From Paenibacillus sp. HGH0039 (GTDB taxonomy: Bacteria; Bacillota; Bacilli; Paenibacillales; NBRC-103111): a DNA stretch of 64,000 nt. The position numbers and the translations under genes are program-made. The DNA lies in the NCBI RefSeq assembly GCF_000411255.1, contig NZ_KE150413.1, positions 2,828,580 to 2,892,579 on the forward strand, read 5' to 3'. How positions within the stretch are numbered: position 1 is the first letter of the stretch; every line of letters starts with the position of its first letter. The notes under the pieces are model-generated. The model worked only from the letters and a program-made list of their open reading frames with translations, had not been told where the DNA came from and searched no databases. Shown in pieces: positions 28,260-37,541 of the stretch.

Positions 28260-29732
28260 ATGCCCAATACACTTTCGGACGCTTCCGCCCAGGTGGCGCG
28301 GACTCGCGACCCCGTCTCCAAAGGAGACGGGCGCAGATCGCGTCTGATGCTGCCGGCTCTGCTTTTGCCTGTATTTATGGCAGTGGCGAACGTGTTCATC
28401 GTGAACGTAGCCACGCCTTCGATCCAGAAAGGGCTCGGGGCCAGCTTCGCCGATGTACAATTCATGCTTACCGGGTATACTCTTACGTTCGCCGTTCTGC
28501 TGATTATCGGCGCCCGGCTGGGCGATCGGTTTGGACGCCGGAGAATGCTATTCATCGGAGTGGCCTTATTCACGATCGCTTCTCTGTTATGCGGCTTATC
28601 TGCCCACGTCACTCTGCTCATTGCGTCACGCGTTGTGCAAGGCGTCGGCGCCGCTCTGTTTATGCCGCAGGTTTTATCCCTCATTCAAGCCCATTATACT
28701 TCGGAACGTCGAGGTGCGATCTTCGGCATGTATGGAGCGACCCAGGGAATCGCGGCGACGGCCGGGCAGATAATCGGCGGTCTGCTTCTCCGCATGAATT
28801 TGTGGGATCTGGATTGGAGAGCGGTGTTCCTGATCAGCGTCCTGCTCGGGGCCCTCATATTGGCCCTGATTCCGTTTATTCCGGAATCCGGCACGCCGGA
28901 TCGCGCCCGACTGGATTGGATTGGAGCCGGACTCGCCGCGGCCGGCTTGCTGATGCTCGTCTATCCGCTCGTGCAGGGACAGCGTCAAGGATGGCCCGCC
29001 GGCCTCGTCGTCAGTTTGCTCTTGTCGGCCCCTGTGTTGGTTTTGTTCGCCTGGTACGAACGGCGGCTGTTGCGCCGCGGCCGGCTCCCATTTATGAATG
29101 TCGATCTCTTCAGACATAAGGTATTCACGCCCGGCATTCTCGTCGTGCTGCTGTTGATGTCGACGCAGGGCGCCTTCTTCCTTGTCGCCGCCTACATGCT
29201 TCAGCTTGGACTTCATTTCTCGGCTCTGCAAGCAGGTCTTGTAATCGGGTCGATGGGAATGGGTTACTTCCTCGCATCGCTCTTCTCTTCCCGAGTCGCT
29301 GCGAAGCTTGGAGCCCATGTGCTGACCGTCGGTTCCATCTTGACGACAGCAGGTTACCTGCTGCTTAGCTGGGCGGTACGAACGACCGGGGGTTCATCCG
29401 ATATCGGCGTGTGGATCCCGGCTCTAGCTGTGCTCGGCATCGGTCAAGGCTTCGTCGCCGCGCCGCTGACGAATATCGTTTTGGCGAAAATTCGCACAAC
29501 GGACATCGGCTCCGCATCCGGTGTCATGACGACCAGCATACAAATTGCCTCTACGATCGGAATCGCCTTGATCGGCATCGTTTGGCTTAGCGCTCTTGGA
29601 GCCCATACCGACTCGATCTCCGCCTATCCCGATGCGTTTAACATTTGCTTATATGTACTGGCCGCCGCCACTGCGCTCATCCTTCCACTGGCATTGATGC
29701 TGGCGAGGCGAACTGGAGCCCGTCGATCGTGA
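28260..29732 (+). CDS. MFS transporter, DHA2 group (14 TM)
   Basis: 490 residues from ATG 28260 (AAAGGGGAA upstream); the frame is open from 28134 but that part overlaps the operators. Features: MAVANVFIVNVATPSIQ in helix 1, LGDRFGRRRMLFIG in loop 2-3, RVVQGVGAALFMPQVLSLIQ, and GATQGIAATAGQIIGGLL in helix 5. Proton-driven drug or metabolite exporter by family. Repressed by the divergent TetR at 27516, judging from two operator copies at its promoter. Hairpin terminator follows. Confidence 0.94.
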   Translation: MPNTLSDASAQVARTRDPVSKGDGRRSRLMLPALLLPVFMAVANVFIVNVATPSIQKGLGASFADVQFMLTGYTLTFAVLLIIGARLGDRFGRRRMLFIGVALFTIASLLCGLSAHVTLLIASRVVQGVGAALFMPQVLSLIQAHYTSERRGAIFGMYGATQGIAATAGQIIGGLLLRMNLWDLDWRAVFLISVLLGALILALIPFIPESGTPDRARLDWIGAGLAAAGLLMLVYPLVQGQRQGWPAGLVVSLLLSAPVLVLFAWYERRLLRRGRLPFMNVDLFRHKVFTPGILVVLLLMSTQGAFFLVAAYMLQLGLHFSALQAGLVIGSMGMGYFLASLFSSRVAAKLGAHVLTVGSILTTAGYLLLSWAVRTTGGSSDIGVWIPALAVLGIGQGFVAAPLTNIVLAKIRTTDIGSASGVMTTSIQIASTIGIALIGIVWLSALGAHTDSISAYPDAFNICLYVLAAATALILPLALMLARRTGARRS

Positions 29733-29741
29733 AAGAGAAGA

Positions 29742-29763
29742 AGCCCCCGCGCAACCGGGGGCT
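29742..29763. terminator. GC-rich hairpin after the MFS gene
   Basis: 8 bp stem AGCCCCCG/CGGGGGCT with a 6-base loop. No T-run on the plus strand; the minus strand is followed by TTCTTCTC. Confidence 0.5.
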
Positions 29764-29868
29764 AAAAGCAATTTATGAGGTACTTCCCGCCCCCCCCATT
29801 TAACCTTGAAAGACCGGTATCAACTGCTCATGTAAGGCTCCGTTCCTGACATAATTTTTTTAATAGTG

Positions 29869-29898
29869 TTGAAATAGAAACAAAAATTTGAATATACT
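29869..29898 (+). promoter_or_regulatory. Promoter of the marR-MFS pair
   Basis: TTGAAA (29869-29874), 18 bp spacer, TATACT (29893-29898). The spacer contains GAAACAAAAAT, which recurs at 30491-30501 in the promoter of the MFS gene and may be a shared half-site. Confidence 0.6.
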
Positions 29899-29931
29899 AT
29901 TGTTGATGCACTACGGGTTGGAGGACAGGCC

Positions 29932-30405
29932 ATGAACAAAGAAGAACAGGTCGTAATGGGTTTCAGGGACTTATTTAACAAGCTGGTTTGGCTTAATAAG
30001 GGTAAGATGGAAAAGAGTCTTAAGGGTTATAAGCCTTCTGAAGTCCATTGCATCGAATACATTGAAAGAAATGTAGATTCCAACGTGACAAAACTTGCGG
30101 AGTCCTTTTATATGACTCGCGGCGCCATAAGTAAAATAACTAAGCAGCTCTTAAAAAAAGGCCTTATCGAAAGTTACCGGAAGCCGGATAACAAGAAAGA
30201 AATTTATTTTAGGCTTACTGAGCAAGGGAAAGTTATTTATAAAATTCATGAGGACCTGCACAAAGAATTTCAAGAGCGGGATAAAGCCGTATTCGAGCAG
30301 GTGACCGAGGAACAATTTGACAGTATGCTCAGCTTCGTGGAAAAGTATAGCAGGCATTTGGAGGCAGAAATAAAGAAACGGGGTTTAGATATTAAGGCGG
30401 AATAA
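29932..30405 (+). CDS. MarR family transcriptional regulator
   Basis: 157 residues; GGAGG lies 7 nt before the ATG. Winged helix VTKLAESFYMTRGAISKITKQLLKKGLIESYRKPDNKKEIYFRLTEQG. Same strand as, and 155 bp upstream of, the MFS gene at 30561, with a hairpin terminator and a separate promoter between, so the regulator and transporter are separate transcripts that may share an operator sequence. Confidence 0.93.
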   Translation: MNKEEQVVMGFRDLFNKLVWLNKGKMEKSLKGYKPSEVHCIEYIERNVDSNVTKLAESFYMTRGAISKITKQLLKKGLIESYRKPDNKKEIYFRLTEQGKVIYKIHEDLHKEFQERDKAVFEQVTEEQFDSMLSFVEKYSRHLEAEIKKRGLDIKAE

Positions 30406-30432
30406 ATTTGAATAATGAAAATGAAACCACAG

Positions 30433-30468
30433 GCAGCCGGGCTATATTGAGAACGGGCTGCATTTTTA
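30433..30468 (+). terminator. Terminator after marR
   Basis: Stem GCAGCCGG/CGGGCTGC (one mismatch) with a 13-base loop followed by ATTTTTATT. Confidence 0.65.
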
Positions 30469-30482
30469 TTGCTTTTATTTTG

Positions 30483-30534
30483 TTGACGAGGAAACAAAAA
30501 TGTAATAAGCTAAGTTTGTTTCCTAGGAATCAAA
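30483..30534 (+). promoter_or_regulatory. MFS promoter and 20 bp inverted repeat
   Basis: TTGACG (30483-30488), 17 bp spacer, TAAGCT (30506-30511). Immediately after lies TTTGTTTCCTAGGAATCAAA (30515-30534), a 20 bp palindrome with one mismatched pair, well placed as a MarR operator. Confidence 0.65.
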
Positions 30535-30560
30535 AACATGATTTTTGAGGGGAGAATGCG

Positions 30561-31796
30561 ATGTTTAAATGTAGATCGCACAAGGAACGGAACACAGAAC
30601 AAACTATAGATAAACACGCTTTACCATTCGGTCTTATCTCTGTGTTTCTTTGCGGAATAGGCTTCAGTATCCTAACGCCCGTCGTCCCCTTCTTAGTGCA
30701 GCCTTATATAAGCCATCCGGGAGAACAAGCTATAGTTGTTACGCTGCTGACCTCTGTTTATGCGTGCTGCGTGTTTTTTGCGGCCCCCGTACTTGGAGCC
30801 TTGAGCGACAAATATGGCCGTCGTCCATTGCTCTTAGCGTGCCTGTTGGGTTCCGCAATCGGGTACTTCGTTTTTGGCATAGGAGGAGCTCTATGGGTAC
30901 TATTTGCCGGGCGTATAATAGAAGGGATAACAGGCGGGAGCATAGGCACCATCTTCGCCTATTTTGCAGACATCATTCCTCCGGAACAGAGAACCAAGTA
31001 CTTTGGATGGGTGAGTGCGGTTGTAGGTGTGGGCACCGTCATTGGCCCGACTCTAGGCGGATTACTTGCCAAGTTTGGTTATTCCGCACCCATGTATTTT
31101 GGAGCCGTCATAACTTTAGTGAATGTTATTTATGGATTCTTTTTTATGCCTGAGAGCCTTAAGAAGAATAACAGACTGAAAGAGATTACCTTTGTAAGAC
31201 TGAATCCGTTTACCCAGCTTGCAAACCTGCTTTCCATGAAAAACTTAAGAAGGCTGCTTGTCTCAGCGTTCTTACTTTGGGTACCTAACGGATCTTTGCA
31301 GGCCGTTTTTTCACAATTTACAATGGACACTTTCAGTTGGAAGCCTGCACTGATCGGACTTATGTTTTCAATCATGGGCGTCCAAGACATCATTTCACAA
31401 GGTTTCATCATGCCGAAACTTTTGAAAAAACTTAATGATAAACAAATAGCGATTCTTGGAATGGTTTCGGAGATTATAGGCTACAGTCTGCTTGCGCTAT
31501 CTGCTTTGTTCTCCTTCTATCCTCTTCTTATCGCTGGCATGTTTATATTCGGTTTTGGCGATTCGATCTTTGGGCCCTCATTCAATGGGATGCTCTCCAA
31601 GTCTGTCGATTCCAGTGAACAAGGAAGGATTCAAGGAGGCAGCCAATCTATTCAGGCTTTGGCAAGAATGGTTGGGCCTATCATTGGAGGTCAAATCTAT
31701 GTATCACTTGGTCATGCCGCTCCCGCTTTTATGGGGATGATCCTTATAGCGGCGGCAATACCCGTTTTATCTAAGAGAACGCATGTAAATAGGTAA
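30561..31796 (+). CDS. MFS transporter, TetA/DHA1-like (12 TM)
   Basis: 411 residues; GGGGAG lies 6 nt before ATG 30561. Features of the TetA-like DHA1 exporters: GFSILTPVVPFLV in helix 1, GALSDKYGRRPLLLACLLGSAIGY in loop 2-3, RIIEGITGGSIGTIFAYFADI in helix 4, and SAVVGVGTVIGPTLGGLLAKFG (motif C) in helix 5. Likely a drug-proton antiporter. Controlled by the upstream MarR gene, inferred from the palindrome at its promoter. Confidence 0.94.
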   Translation: MFKCRSHKERNTEQTIDKHALPFGLISVFLCGIGFSILTPVVPFLVQPYISHPGEQAIVVTLLTSVYACCVFFAAPVLGALSDKYGRRPLLLACLLGSAIGYFVFGIGGALWVLFAGRIIEGITGGSIGTIFAYFADIIPPEQRTKYFGWVSAVVGVGTVIGPTLGGLLAKFGYSAPMYFGAVITLVNVIYGFFFMPESLKKNNRLKEITFVRLNPFTQLANLLSMKNLRRLLVSAFLLWVPNGSLQAVFSQFTMDTFSWKPALIGLMFSIMGVQDIISQGFIMPKLLKKLNDKQIAILGMVSEIIGYSLLALSALFSFYPLLIAGMFIFGFGDSIFGPSFNGMLSKSVDSSEQGRIQGGSQSIQALARMVGPIIGGQIYVSLGHAAPAFMGMILIAAAIPVLSKRTHVNR

Positions 31797-31979
31797 ACTA
31801 CCTTCATAAAAGGATACTTCTTCTCTAGAAATGCCCCTCCCCCATACCGATTTATTGTTTCCTGTTTTTCACTCGGAATCTCGCTTTTCATCAAAGACGA
31901 AGCGCAAGCTCTGGCACTGTATTCTGAAGACGGTAATCAGTTGTACGGGTTGGTCATCACATTCTCAATGATAGAGACT

Positions 31980-32500
31980 ATCAGATACCAACGGTACATG
32001 TGAACAAAACCAGGTTGACTAAATCAGTGGACGTGTGGATGTGGCTTTGATGGTCTACCCGGAAATACATCCGGAAAAATGCATTCATCATTATTCTTTG
32101 GCCCAGGAGAACATTGTCCTGGTGTGCAGCAATGACGGCCCAGACCATTTCGATGAATTTAAGCGAGAGAACACCAACCATTTTTTTATTACGAATGAAG
32201 AAGGCTGTAGTTATCGGACCATGTTTGAGAAATATCTTGTTAAGCATGATATTCACACGTTTCAAACCATGGAGTTATGGAGTATAGAGGCGATTAAACG
32301 AACCGTTATGAGTGGACTTGGAAAGAAGACGTGGATAGAGGAAACCTTAAAATTGTAAGTCATTCCGAAGAGTTCGATTCGATATACTCCCATATGCTGA
32401 TTAAAAAGAAAAGTGGCTATCTCCAACAGTAAAAGCTTTTTCTGAACTAGTCATAAAGTCGATCCGTGAAACGGATAACGAGCTCGAAAGATCAAGATGA
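31980..32500 (+). pseudogene. LysR-type regulator remnant
   Basis: The C-terminal effector domain of a LysR regulator can be read in pieces: DVALMVYPEI, FFITNEEGCSYRTMFEKYL, SIEAIKRTVMSGLG, then in other frames GTLKIVSHSEEFDSIYSHMLIKKK and KWLSPTVKAFSELVIKSIRETDNELE up to a stop near 32500. At least two frameshifts, and the DNA-binding half is not recognisable. It resembles the intact LysR gene that ends 4 bases away on the opposite strand (EVFLTNEKGCPYRTMFDRSF). Not functional. Confidence 0.8.
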
Positions 32501-32503
32501 CCA

Positions 32504-33406
32504 CTATTTATTCTCCTCCTCTATAGCGAGAACCTCCCTTGCTGTCTCTATGAAAGATAATAGGATTGGTGAAAGCCACTTGTCTTTATGCCATAACATC
32601 TGTGTATGCACGTGCAAGCCCGAAATTTGCCATGGAAGAGCAACAAGTTCGCCCCGCTCACCCTCGGCTCCCGCTACGATTTCAGGAAGAAAGGCAATGC
32701 CGATTCCCGAAATTGCACATTGTTTAATGGCTTCGGCACTTTGAAACTCTAAATAGGTAATACTATCGATGCCCTCTTTCTCAAATGACCGGTCAAACAT
32801 GGTTCGATAGGGACACCCCTTTTCATTCGTCAGAAACACTTCTCCGTGAAAATCTTCCAACGGCATCACAGTTCGTTTTGCGAGCGGGTGATCCGGAGCA
32901 GCGAACAAGCGGAAAGTTTCTTCCACCAACGGTTCCACTGCAAGTCCCGTCGAGCGAATGGGCTCGTCCAACATAAAGACGACATCCGCGGTTCCCTCAA
33001 AAAGTGTTTGCTTGAGCTCTTGATTGGGAACGGAGCGGAAGATGAGACGCACTCCCGGATGGCGCGAACGAAATCGTTGAAAGACAGCTGGAAGACGATA
33101 GGCGCAAATAACCTCATTGGCACTTATCGTTAGGGTGCCGCTTAGAACTTCATTGTCATGAACGACGCTGCGCGCTTCGTCCAATTTGTCTAAAACGCTT
33201 TGGATATGAGTTAAAAAGCGTTTACCCGCCGTTGTGAGAACGAGCTGCTTGCCCAAGCGGTCAAAGAGACGAACGCCAAGCTCTTCCTCCAATGCTTTTA
33301 TTTGCATCGTGACGTTGGAGGGGACGTAGTTCAGCACTTCCGCAGCCCGGCTGAAATTTAAAGTGAACGCAACCGTGCGGAATGTAATCAATTGGCGCAA
33401 TTCCAT
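32504..33406 (-). CDS. LysR family transcriptional regulator
   Basis: 300 residues; GGGGG lies 8 nt before ATG 33406. N-terminal winged helix: MELRQLITFRTVAFTLNFSRAAEVLNYVPSNVTMQIKALEEELGVRLFDRLGK. Effector domain from about residue 90 includes GTLTISANEVICAYRLP and FLTNEKGCPYRTMFDRSF. Divergent from the alpha/beta hydrolase gene; the perfect TTCAATATTATTGAA site between them is a classic T-N11-A LysR box, so it likely controls that gene and itself. Confidence 0.94.
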   Translation of the reverse strand: MELRQLITFRTVAFTLNFSRAAEVLNYVPSNVTMQIKALEEELGVRLFDRLGKQLVLTTAGKRFLTHIQSVLDKLDEARSVVHDNEVLSGTLTISANEVICAYRLPAVFQRFRSRHPGVRLIFRSVPNQELKQTLFEGTADVVFMLDEPIRSTGLAVEPLVEETFRLFAAPDHPLAKRTVMPLEDFHGEVFLTNEKGCPYRTMFDRSFEKEGIDSITYLEFQSAEAIKQCAISGIGIAFLPEIVAGAEGERGELVALPWQISGLHVHTQMLWHKDKWLSPILLSFIETAREVLAIEEENK

Positions 33407-33426
33407 CCTATTATCCCCCTTCTACT

Positions 33427-33441
33427 TTCAATATTATTGAA
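33427..33441. promoter_or_regulatory. LysR box
   Basis: TTCAATATTATTGAA, perfect 6-3-6 inverted repeat with T-N11-A spacing, located 21 bases before the lysR start and 109 before the hydrolase start. Confidence 0.75.
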
Positions 33442-33549
33442 TACTGCTTTGAATTCTATTCACTTTTATTGATGATACCTTAGGCCTATACTAAGTACAA
33501 GAAATACATTTTAAATGTGTGGGTTCATCTTGAAGGGAGCGACAATACG

Positions 33550-34569
33550 ATGGATTATGAGATTTTTGAGTTGGGTGACGTAACCTTGCAATCAGGAGTG
33601 ACGTTGCCGAGCGCTTTTCTTGCTTATAAGACTTATGGAACATTGAATGAAAAGAAAGATAATGTCATCGTCTATCCGACTGCGTTTGGCGACCAGCATG
33701 TTCAGAATGAATGGTTGATTGGAAACGGCATGGCACTGGATCCGCAGAAATATTTCATTATTGTTCCAAATCTGCTGGGCAACGGATTATCTTCGTCTCC
33801 CAGCAACACGCCTCCCCCATTCGACCGGGCTAATTTTCCGGAGGTAACCATCTATGACAACGTTAAATTACAGCATCGGCTGGTGACCGAAAAATTAGGC
33901 ATTCAAAAGATCGCTCTCGTAGTCGGATGGTCAATGGGAGGCATTCAATCTTTCCAATGGGGGGCAAGTTATCCCGACATGGTGGAACGAATTGCACCTT
34001 TTGCCGGTGTTGCAAAGACTTGGCCCCACACGTATGTGGTCCTGGACGGAATGAAAGCTGCACTTATGGCTGCAGTCCGCTTCGATCCAAGCAAACTAAA
34101 CCAGCTGACTTCTGTCGACATGTGCGCTGTTGGCCGTGTCTATGCGGGATGGGGATTATCGCAGGAGTTTTACAGAGAGGAACTTTATTGTGAGCTGGGA
34201 TATGACTCATTGGAAGATTTTGTGGCTGGCGTCTGGGAAGATAGCTTTATGAAGATGGATCCGCACAATGTCCTAGCCATGTTATGGACCGGACAAAATG
34301 CAGATATTAGTGCAAACCCCTCTTATAACGGAGATTTCGATAAGGCGCTCAAAAGCATTAAAGCGCTTGCCTGCATCATGCCAGGGAGCACGGATCTTTT
34401 CTGCTCGGCGGACGATAACGAATACGAGGCTAAACGTATACCTAATGCTGTTTTTAGTCCTATCAAGTCGATCTGGGGCCATTTTGCCGGTCGCGGAATC
34501 AACAATTCCGATAATCAATTTATTGAGGATAACCTAAAACACTTGTTGGCGCTTAGTACAAACGGATAG
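33550..34569 (+). CDS. Alpha/beta hydrolase of the homoserine O-acetyltransferase-like group
   Basis: 339 residues from ATG 33550 (GGGAG 10 nt upstream); the frame is open from 33517. Nucleophile elbow VVGWSMGGIQSFQWG (Ser near residue 127), Asp in IMPGSTDLFCSADDN and His in SIWGHFAGRG make a full catalytic triad. Family resemblance (LQSGVTLPSAFLAYKTYGTLNEKKDNVIVYPTAFG) is to MetX-like proteins, but the acyltransferase-specific function is not certain; many such proteins are hydrolases of unknown substrate. No signal peptide. Regulated by the divergent LysR, by inference. Confidence 0.9.
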   Translation: MDYEIFELGDVTLQSGVTLPSAFLAYKTYGTLNEKKDNVIVYPTAFGDQHVQNEWLIGNGMALDPQKYFIIVPNLLGNGLSSSPSNTPPPFDRANFPEVTIYDNVKLQHRLVTEKLGIQKIALVVGWSMGGIQSFQWGASYPDMVERIAPFAGVAKTWPHTYVVLDGMKAALMAAVRFDPSKLNQLTSVDMCAVGRVYAGWGLSQEFYREELYCELGYDSLEDFVAGVWEDSFMKMDPHNVLAMLWTGQNADISANPSYNGDFDKALKSIKALACIMPGSTDLFCSADDNEYEAKRIPNAVFSPIKSIWGHFAGRGINNSDNQFIEDNLKHLLALSTNG

Positions 34570-34785
34570 ATCATCATTATGCCTACAGATTGAATCTATT
34601 ATTTTTCAATAATCCCCCAGTTCAGTTCGGCAGATGTAGCAGCTAATAATTGGAGGAGCGCAGATTCAACAAGCTCACCGGTCAACACTCCTTTACGAAG
34701 CTTTATAGATATGTCCATGATATCGAGTGCTAGGACAATTTTCAATTTGCCAATTTCCTAGTGCCCGTTCATTTTCTCATTTCAT

Positions 34786-35994
34786 TCAGTAATCGCGCGC
34801 TGCATCGAACCAGCGTTGAGCCATCTCCTCTGTTATAGGCTGGCCAATTAGGTGGTCAGACTGGCTGAGTTGCCATACCGCTTCACCAAGGTCTTCTCGT
34901 TCAGTGGTTTCGATGCCCTTGAGGTTGTTGAAGCGCACAGTGAAAGCGGTAATGGCTGCCTCGGCTTCAGCAAAGCTGCGGGCCTCGGACAAGGTTGCCT
35001 GTGCAACGTTGTATGCTTCATTTGCCAGCTTGGCCAGACGTTTAGGCCAGGACGAGAACGGGCGGCCGAACTCGGTCGTCCACCACTCAGGCTTTCGTAA
35101 TTGGCTCACTGAAGCATGGTCGGTCCAAGGGCGGGTTTCAGCGCGTGTTTTCATTTGCTGTTTTAGACGCTTGCCGGCGATCTCTTCCACATTGTAAGCG
35201 ATAAACCTGTCAAGTAACGGCCATGCGTTCAAGGTCGGCAAGTCCCCCAGATCAGGCATGAAGCGCAGCTCCAGGTTCGTTAACTGGGCATGATGAGTCA
35301 TTAAGTCCAGATCGCAGAAGTTTCCCCACAAGCTCAGTGAGTCAAGGTTTGGGAACCGATTTAGACACTCCAGCGAGATGGGCTGTCCCAGCGGCGTGTT
35401 CTGTAGCGTCAAGCTCGTTACCTGATGCAGCTCACCCAGGTCGGGCAGCAAGAAAGGAGGATCATTTTTGCGTCGACCGGTGCTCGGTGCTAGTGTCAGA
35501 GAATATGGCAGATCGCCTGTGGCCGAGAAGCGTGATAGATCGCCGGACACACTCAGGCGGAAATACCGCTTCGGAAGCTTCAGGCGCAGAGACTTGCCGG
35601 ACTGGTCCAACTCGATGTGCAAGCCATGCAAATTGGACTGACTGGCGTCCGCCACCGTGTCTGCAGACAGGATCGGAGTCCACGTCATCTCTTCAATGGG
35701 ACGTTTCTGCGCCCAGTCAAAGAAGCCTGAGTCACTGCCTGTATAATGCAGAAATCGCGGCCAGGGAGAGCCCGCCGGCGTGGCAAAGGCATCGAATACG
35801 GTCCAATCGATGTGCGCATCAGGCGCGACATGAAGATCTGCCTTCTTCCCCAATTGCGACGGTCCAATGGATAGACTGCCCACACCGGGCTGAATGACAA
35901 GAGTGTGACTGCGTGGTCCTGTCAGGTCGATAGAATAACGACCAACTTCTCTAACAGAACCAGTTGAAGGACGAGCTTGGCTATCATTTGGCAT
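34786..35994 (-). CDS. Leucine-rich-repeat-like protein of unknown function
   Basis: 402 residues from ATG 35994 (AAGG 9 nt upstream; the earlier ATG 36003 abuts the ribosome site). The middle contains irregular leucine-rich repeats: LPDLGELHQVTSLTLQNTPLG, LNRFPNLDSLSLWGNFCDLDL, HHAQLTNLELRFMPDLGDLP. The C-terminal 110 residues are helical (KRLAKLANEAYNVAQATLSEARSFAEAEAAITAFTVRFNNLKGIETTEREDLGEAVWQLS). No signal peptide. It is the last gene of a minus-strand group with SUKH and DUF4303 genes, so an immunity role is possible. I do not recognise a named family. Confidence 0.8.
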   Translation of the reverse strand: MPNDSQARPSTGSVREVGRYSIDLTGPRSHTLVIQPGVGSLSIGPSQLGKKADLHVAPDAHIDWTVFDAFATPAGSPWPRFLHYTGSDSGFFDWAQKRPIEEMTWTPILSADTVADASQSNLHGLHIELDQSGKSLRLKLPKRYFRLSVSGDLSRFSATGDLPYSLTLAPSTGRRKNDPPFLLPDLGELHQVTSLTLQNTPLGQPISLECLNRFPNLDSLSLWGNFCDLDLMTHHAQLTNLELRFMPDLGDLPTLNAWPLLDRFIAYNVEEIAGKRLKQQMKTRAETRPWTDHASVSQLRKPEWWTTEFGRPFSSWPKRLAKLANEAYNVAQATLSEARSFAEAEAAITAFTVRFNNLKGIETTEREDLGEAVWQLSQSDHLIGQPITEEMAQRWFDAARDY

Positions 35995-36068
35995 TTCTAT
36001 CATCCTTTCTTCTAAAACATATCAAGTCATTTCGGCGGTTTCTCTCTCGTGAGAGATTCATTTATTTT

Positions 36069-36218
36069 TTAAATACGGAACGCTCTTCTACAATAACGGT
36101 CACCAGCGTGCAAAAGGAAGCCCGTGTCCTCCTCATCCATATCCAGAAAAACTTCATCGATCAACACCTCATGAATGTCCGCCGGAAGTTCCTGAAATAC
36201 GCCGTTAAATCGGAACAT
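36069..36218 (-). other. Short open frame, possible gene remnant
   Basis: 49 codons reading MFRFNGVFQELPADIHEV then LIDEVFLDMDEEDTGFLLH. It looks protein-like and acidic, and lies between the DUF4303 gene and the LRR-like gene on the same strand, but I see no ribosome site. It may be the remains of another small immunity-type gene. Confidence 0.3.
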
Positions 36219-36252
36219 AGTAGACGGTCAGAGTTCCCGAAAGCGGATGCTT

Positions 36253-36813
36253 CTACTCCGCCGCTTCCGCCAACCATACTTGCATAGCCGGAGATTCCGC
36301 CCGATTCAAACGTAGGGCAATTTCGGTATTGATCTCATCCGGCGGCATGACTTCGACAAGGACGCATACTGACTCTCGCAGTTGATTCAAGGCAAACACG
36401 CCTTCATCATCGAGCATTTTCATCGCCAGCTCCATGGCCTTCAGCCTCAAATCAAACTCGCGATTCCCTTCGTCATTATCAAGATCCGCAATGAAAGGAC
36501 GCTCGATAAATCGTTGTTTAACGTGATCGAAGTTCTCATCCCCGAAACAACAATAGGGCGAATCGGCATAGGACCATTTGATGAGTTCCGCAATCGTCGA
36601 TCCCGGTGTGTCACTTTCGTCTCCTTGCCTGGCCGATTCCATCTCCAAAGCTTCCCACGACCAGGCGGAGATGCTTGGCGCATGTCCCTCGCCAGTAGTA
36701 TATAGTGTACAGTAATAGTAACGTTCGCCATTTTCAAAAAGAGCGCGAAAAGACGTTCTGGCCGCATCGGCGATCTCTATCGCCAGCGTCTCTATTTCTT
36801 GCATCGGCTTCAT
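36253..36813 (-). CDS. DUF4303 family protein
   Basis: 186 residues; AAGGAGG lies 9 nt before ATG 36813. The pattern fits DUF4303: EIADAARTSFRALFENGERYYYCTLYTTGEGHAPSISAWSWEALE, then KWSYADSPYCCFGDENFDHVKQRFIERP. Cytoplasmic, no membrane segment. The function is unknown; members are often found beside SMI1/KNR4 and other immunity-like genes in Bacillota, as here. Confidence 0.8.
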   Translation of the reverse strand: MKPMQEIETLAIEIADAARTSFRALFENGERYYYCTLYTTGEGHAPSISAWSWEALEMESARQGDESDTPGSTIAELIKWSYADSPYCCFGDENFDHVKQRFIERPFIADLDNDEGNREFDLRLKAMELAMKMLDDEGVFALNQLRESVCVLVEVMPPDEINTEIALRLNRAESPAMQVWLAEAAE

Positions 36814-36973
36814 GACAATGGTCCTCCTTTCCGTTAGTCGATCAGCTCAGGCCGTCTTCTATTTGCTCCAGTCTTATTTCGTCTCCAATTGAGCCCAGAT
36901 CACCCGGGCGCGGCTGATCTCAAAATCCAGCCGCAGCGCGCAAGCTTCCAACCTACCTATCATTTATTCTTAT

Positions 36974-37432
36974 TTAAGAACGCTCGTCAATCAGCCGTTC
37001 TAGAAATTCCGCAAACGTTGAAGCATACTCATCGATCAAATCATTCATGAGATCATAACACATGATCGGAAATTCTCCCTGTTTATCTCTAGTAGACGTA
37101 TCAAAAAAATAAAGTTCGTCGCTATCCGGCACGAACAAGTCCAGTCTGTGGGGAAACCGCCCTACCCACCATTCCTCGGCTTTATTCAGTCTGTGTATGT
37201 AAAGAAGGTCGCCGTCGTAATACTCTCTGTGTTCCGGAGCAGCGATCACTAGAATATTCCCGCCACTCAACAGGGCATTACCGTAATGAACCAGCCACCA
37301 GCGATAAGATGGCGGCAGGCGGAATCCTAATTCCTCTTCGGCTTCCGCTATCCAGCTCTCTTCCGCACCACGACCAGGAAACCATTTTAAAGCGGAAGTC
37401 GTTTTCAGTTTTTCTGCCAAACGTTCATACAT
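36974..37432 (-). CDS. SMI1/KNR4 (SUKH) family protein
   Basis: 152 residues. Typical SUKH pattern: ESWIAEAEEELGFRLPPSYRWWLVHYGNALLSGGNILVIA, aromatic-rich middle, and PDSDELYFFDTSTRDKQGEFPIMCYDL near the end. SUKH proteins are the commonest immunity proteins of bacterial polymorphic toxin systems, binding and neutralising a partner nuclease or deaminase toxin. No toxin gene is in the window. GAGAGAGGA lies upstream of ATG 37432. A 29-codon frame just downstream (MIGRLEACALRLDFEISRA) may be a gene remnant. Confidence 0.9.
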   Translation of the reverse strand: MYERLAEKLKTTSALKWFPGRGAEESWIAEAEEELGFRLPPSYRWWLVHYGNALLSGGNILVIAAPEHREYYDGDLLYIHRLNKAEEWWVGRFPHRLDLFVPDSDELYFFDTSTRDKQGEFPIMCYDLMNDLIDEYASTFAEFLERLIDERS

Positions 37433-37541
37433 GAGTTCGATCCTCTCTCTCTATACATGGTTTATTGTAAGTTTGGATGAGTCTACTGCTTCTACAAATG
37501 ATATGGCGGGCTTTTCCCACTATATCTGAACAATGCTTCGA

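Noticed and set aside
28674-29318. 214-codon minus-strand frame
   Set aside because: Antisense to the DHA2 MFS gene; composition is a codon-bias artefact.
32466-32744. Plus-strand frame overlapping the LysR gene end
   Set aside because: Only its first bases belong to the LysR remnant; the rest is antisense to the intact LysR gene.
35337-35897. 186-codon plus-strand frame
   Set aside because: Antisense to the LRR-like gene; no start site.
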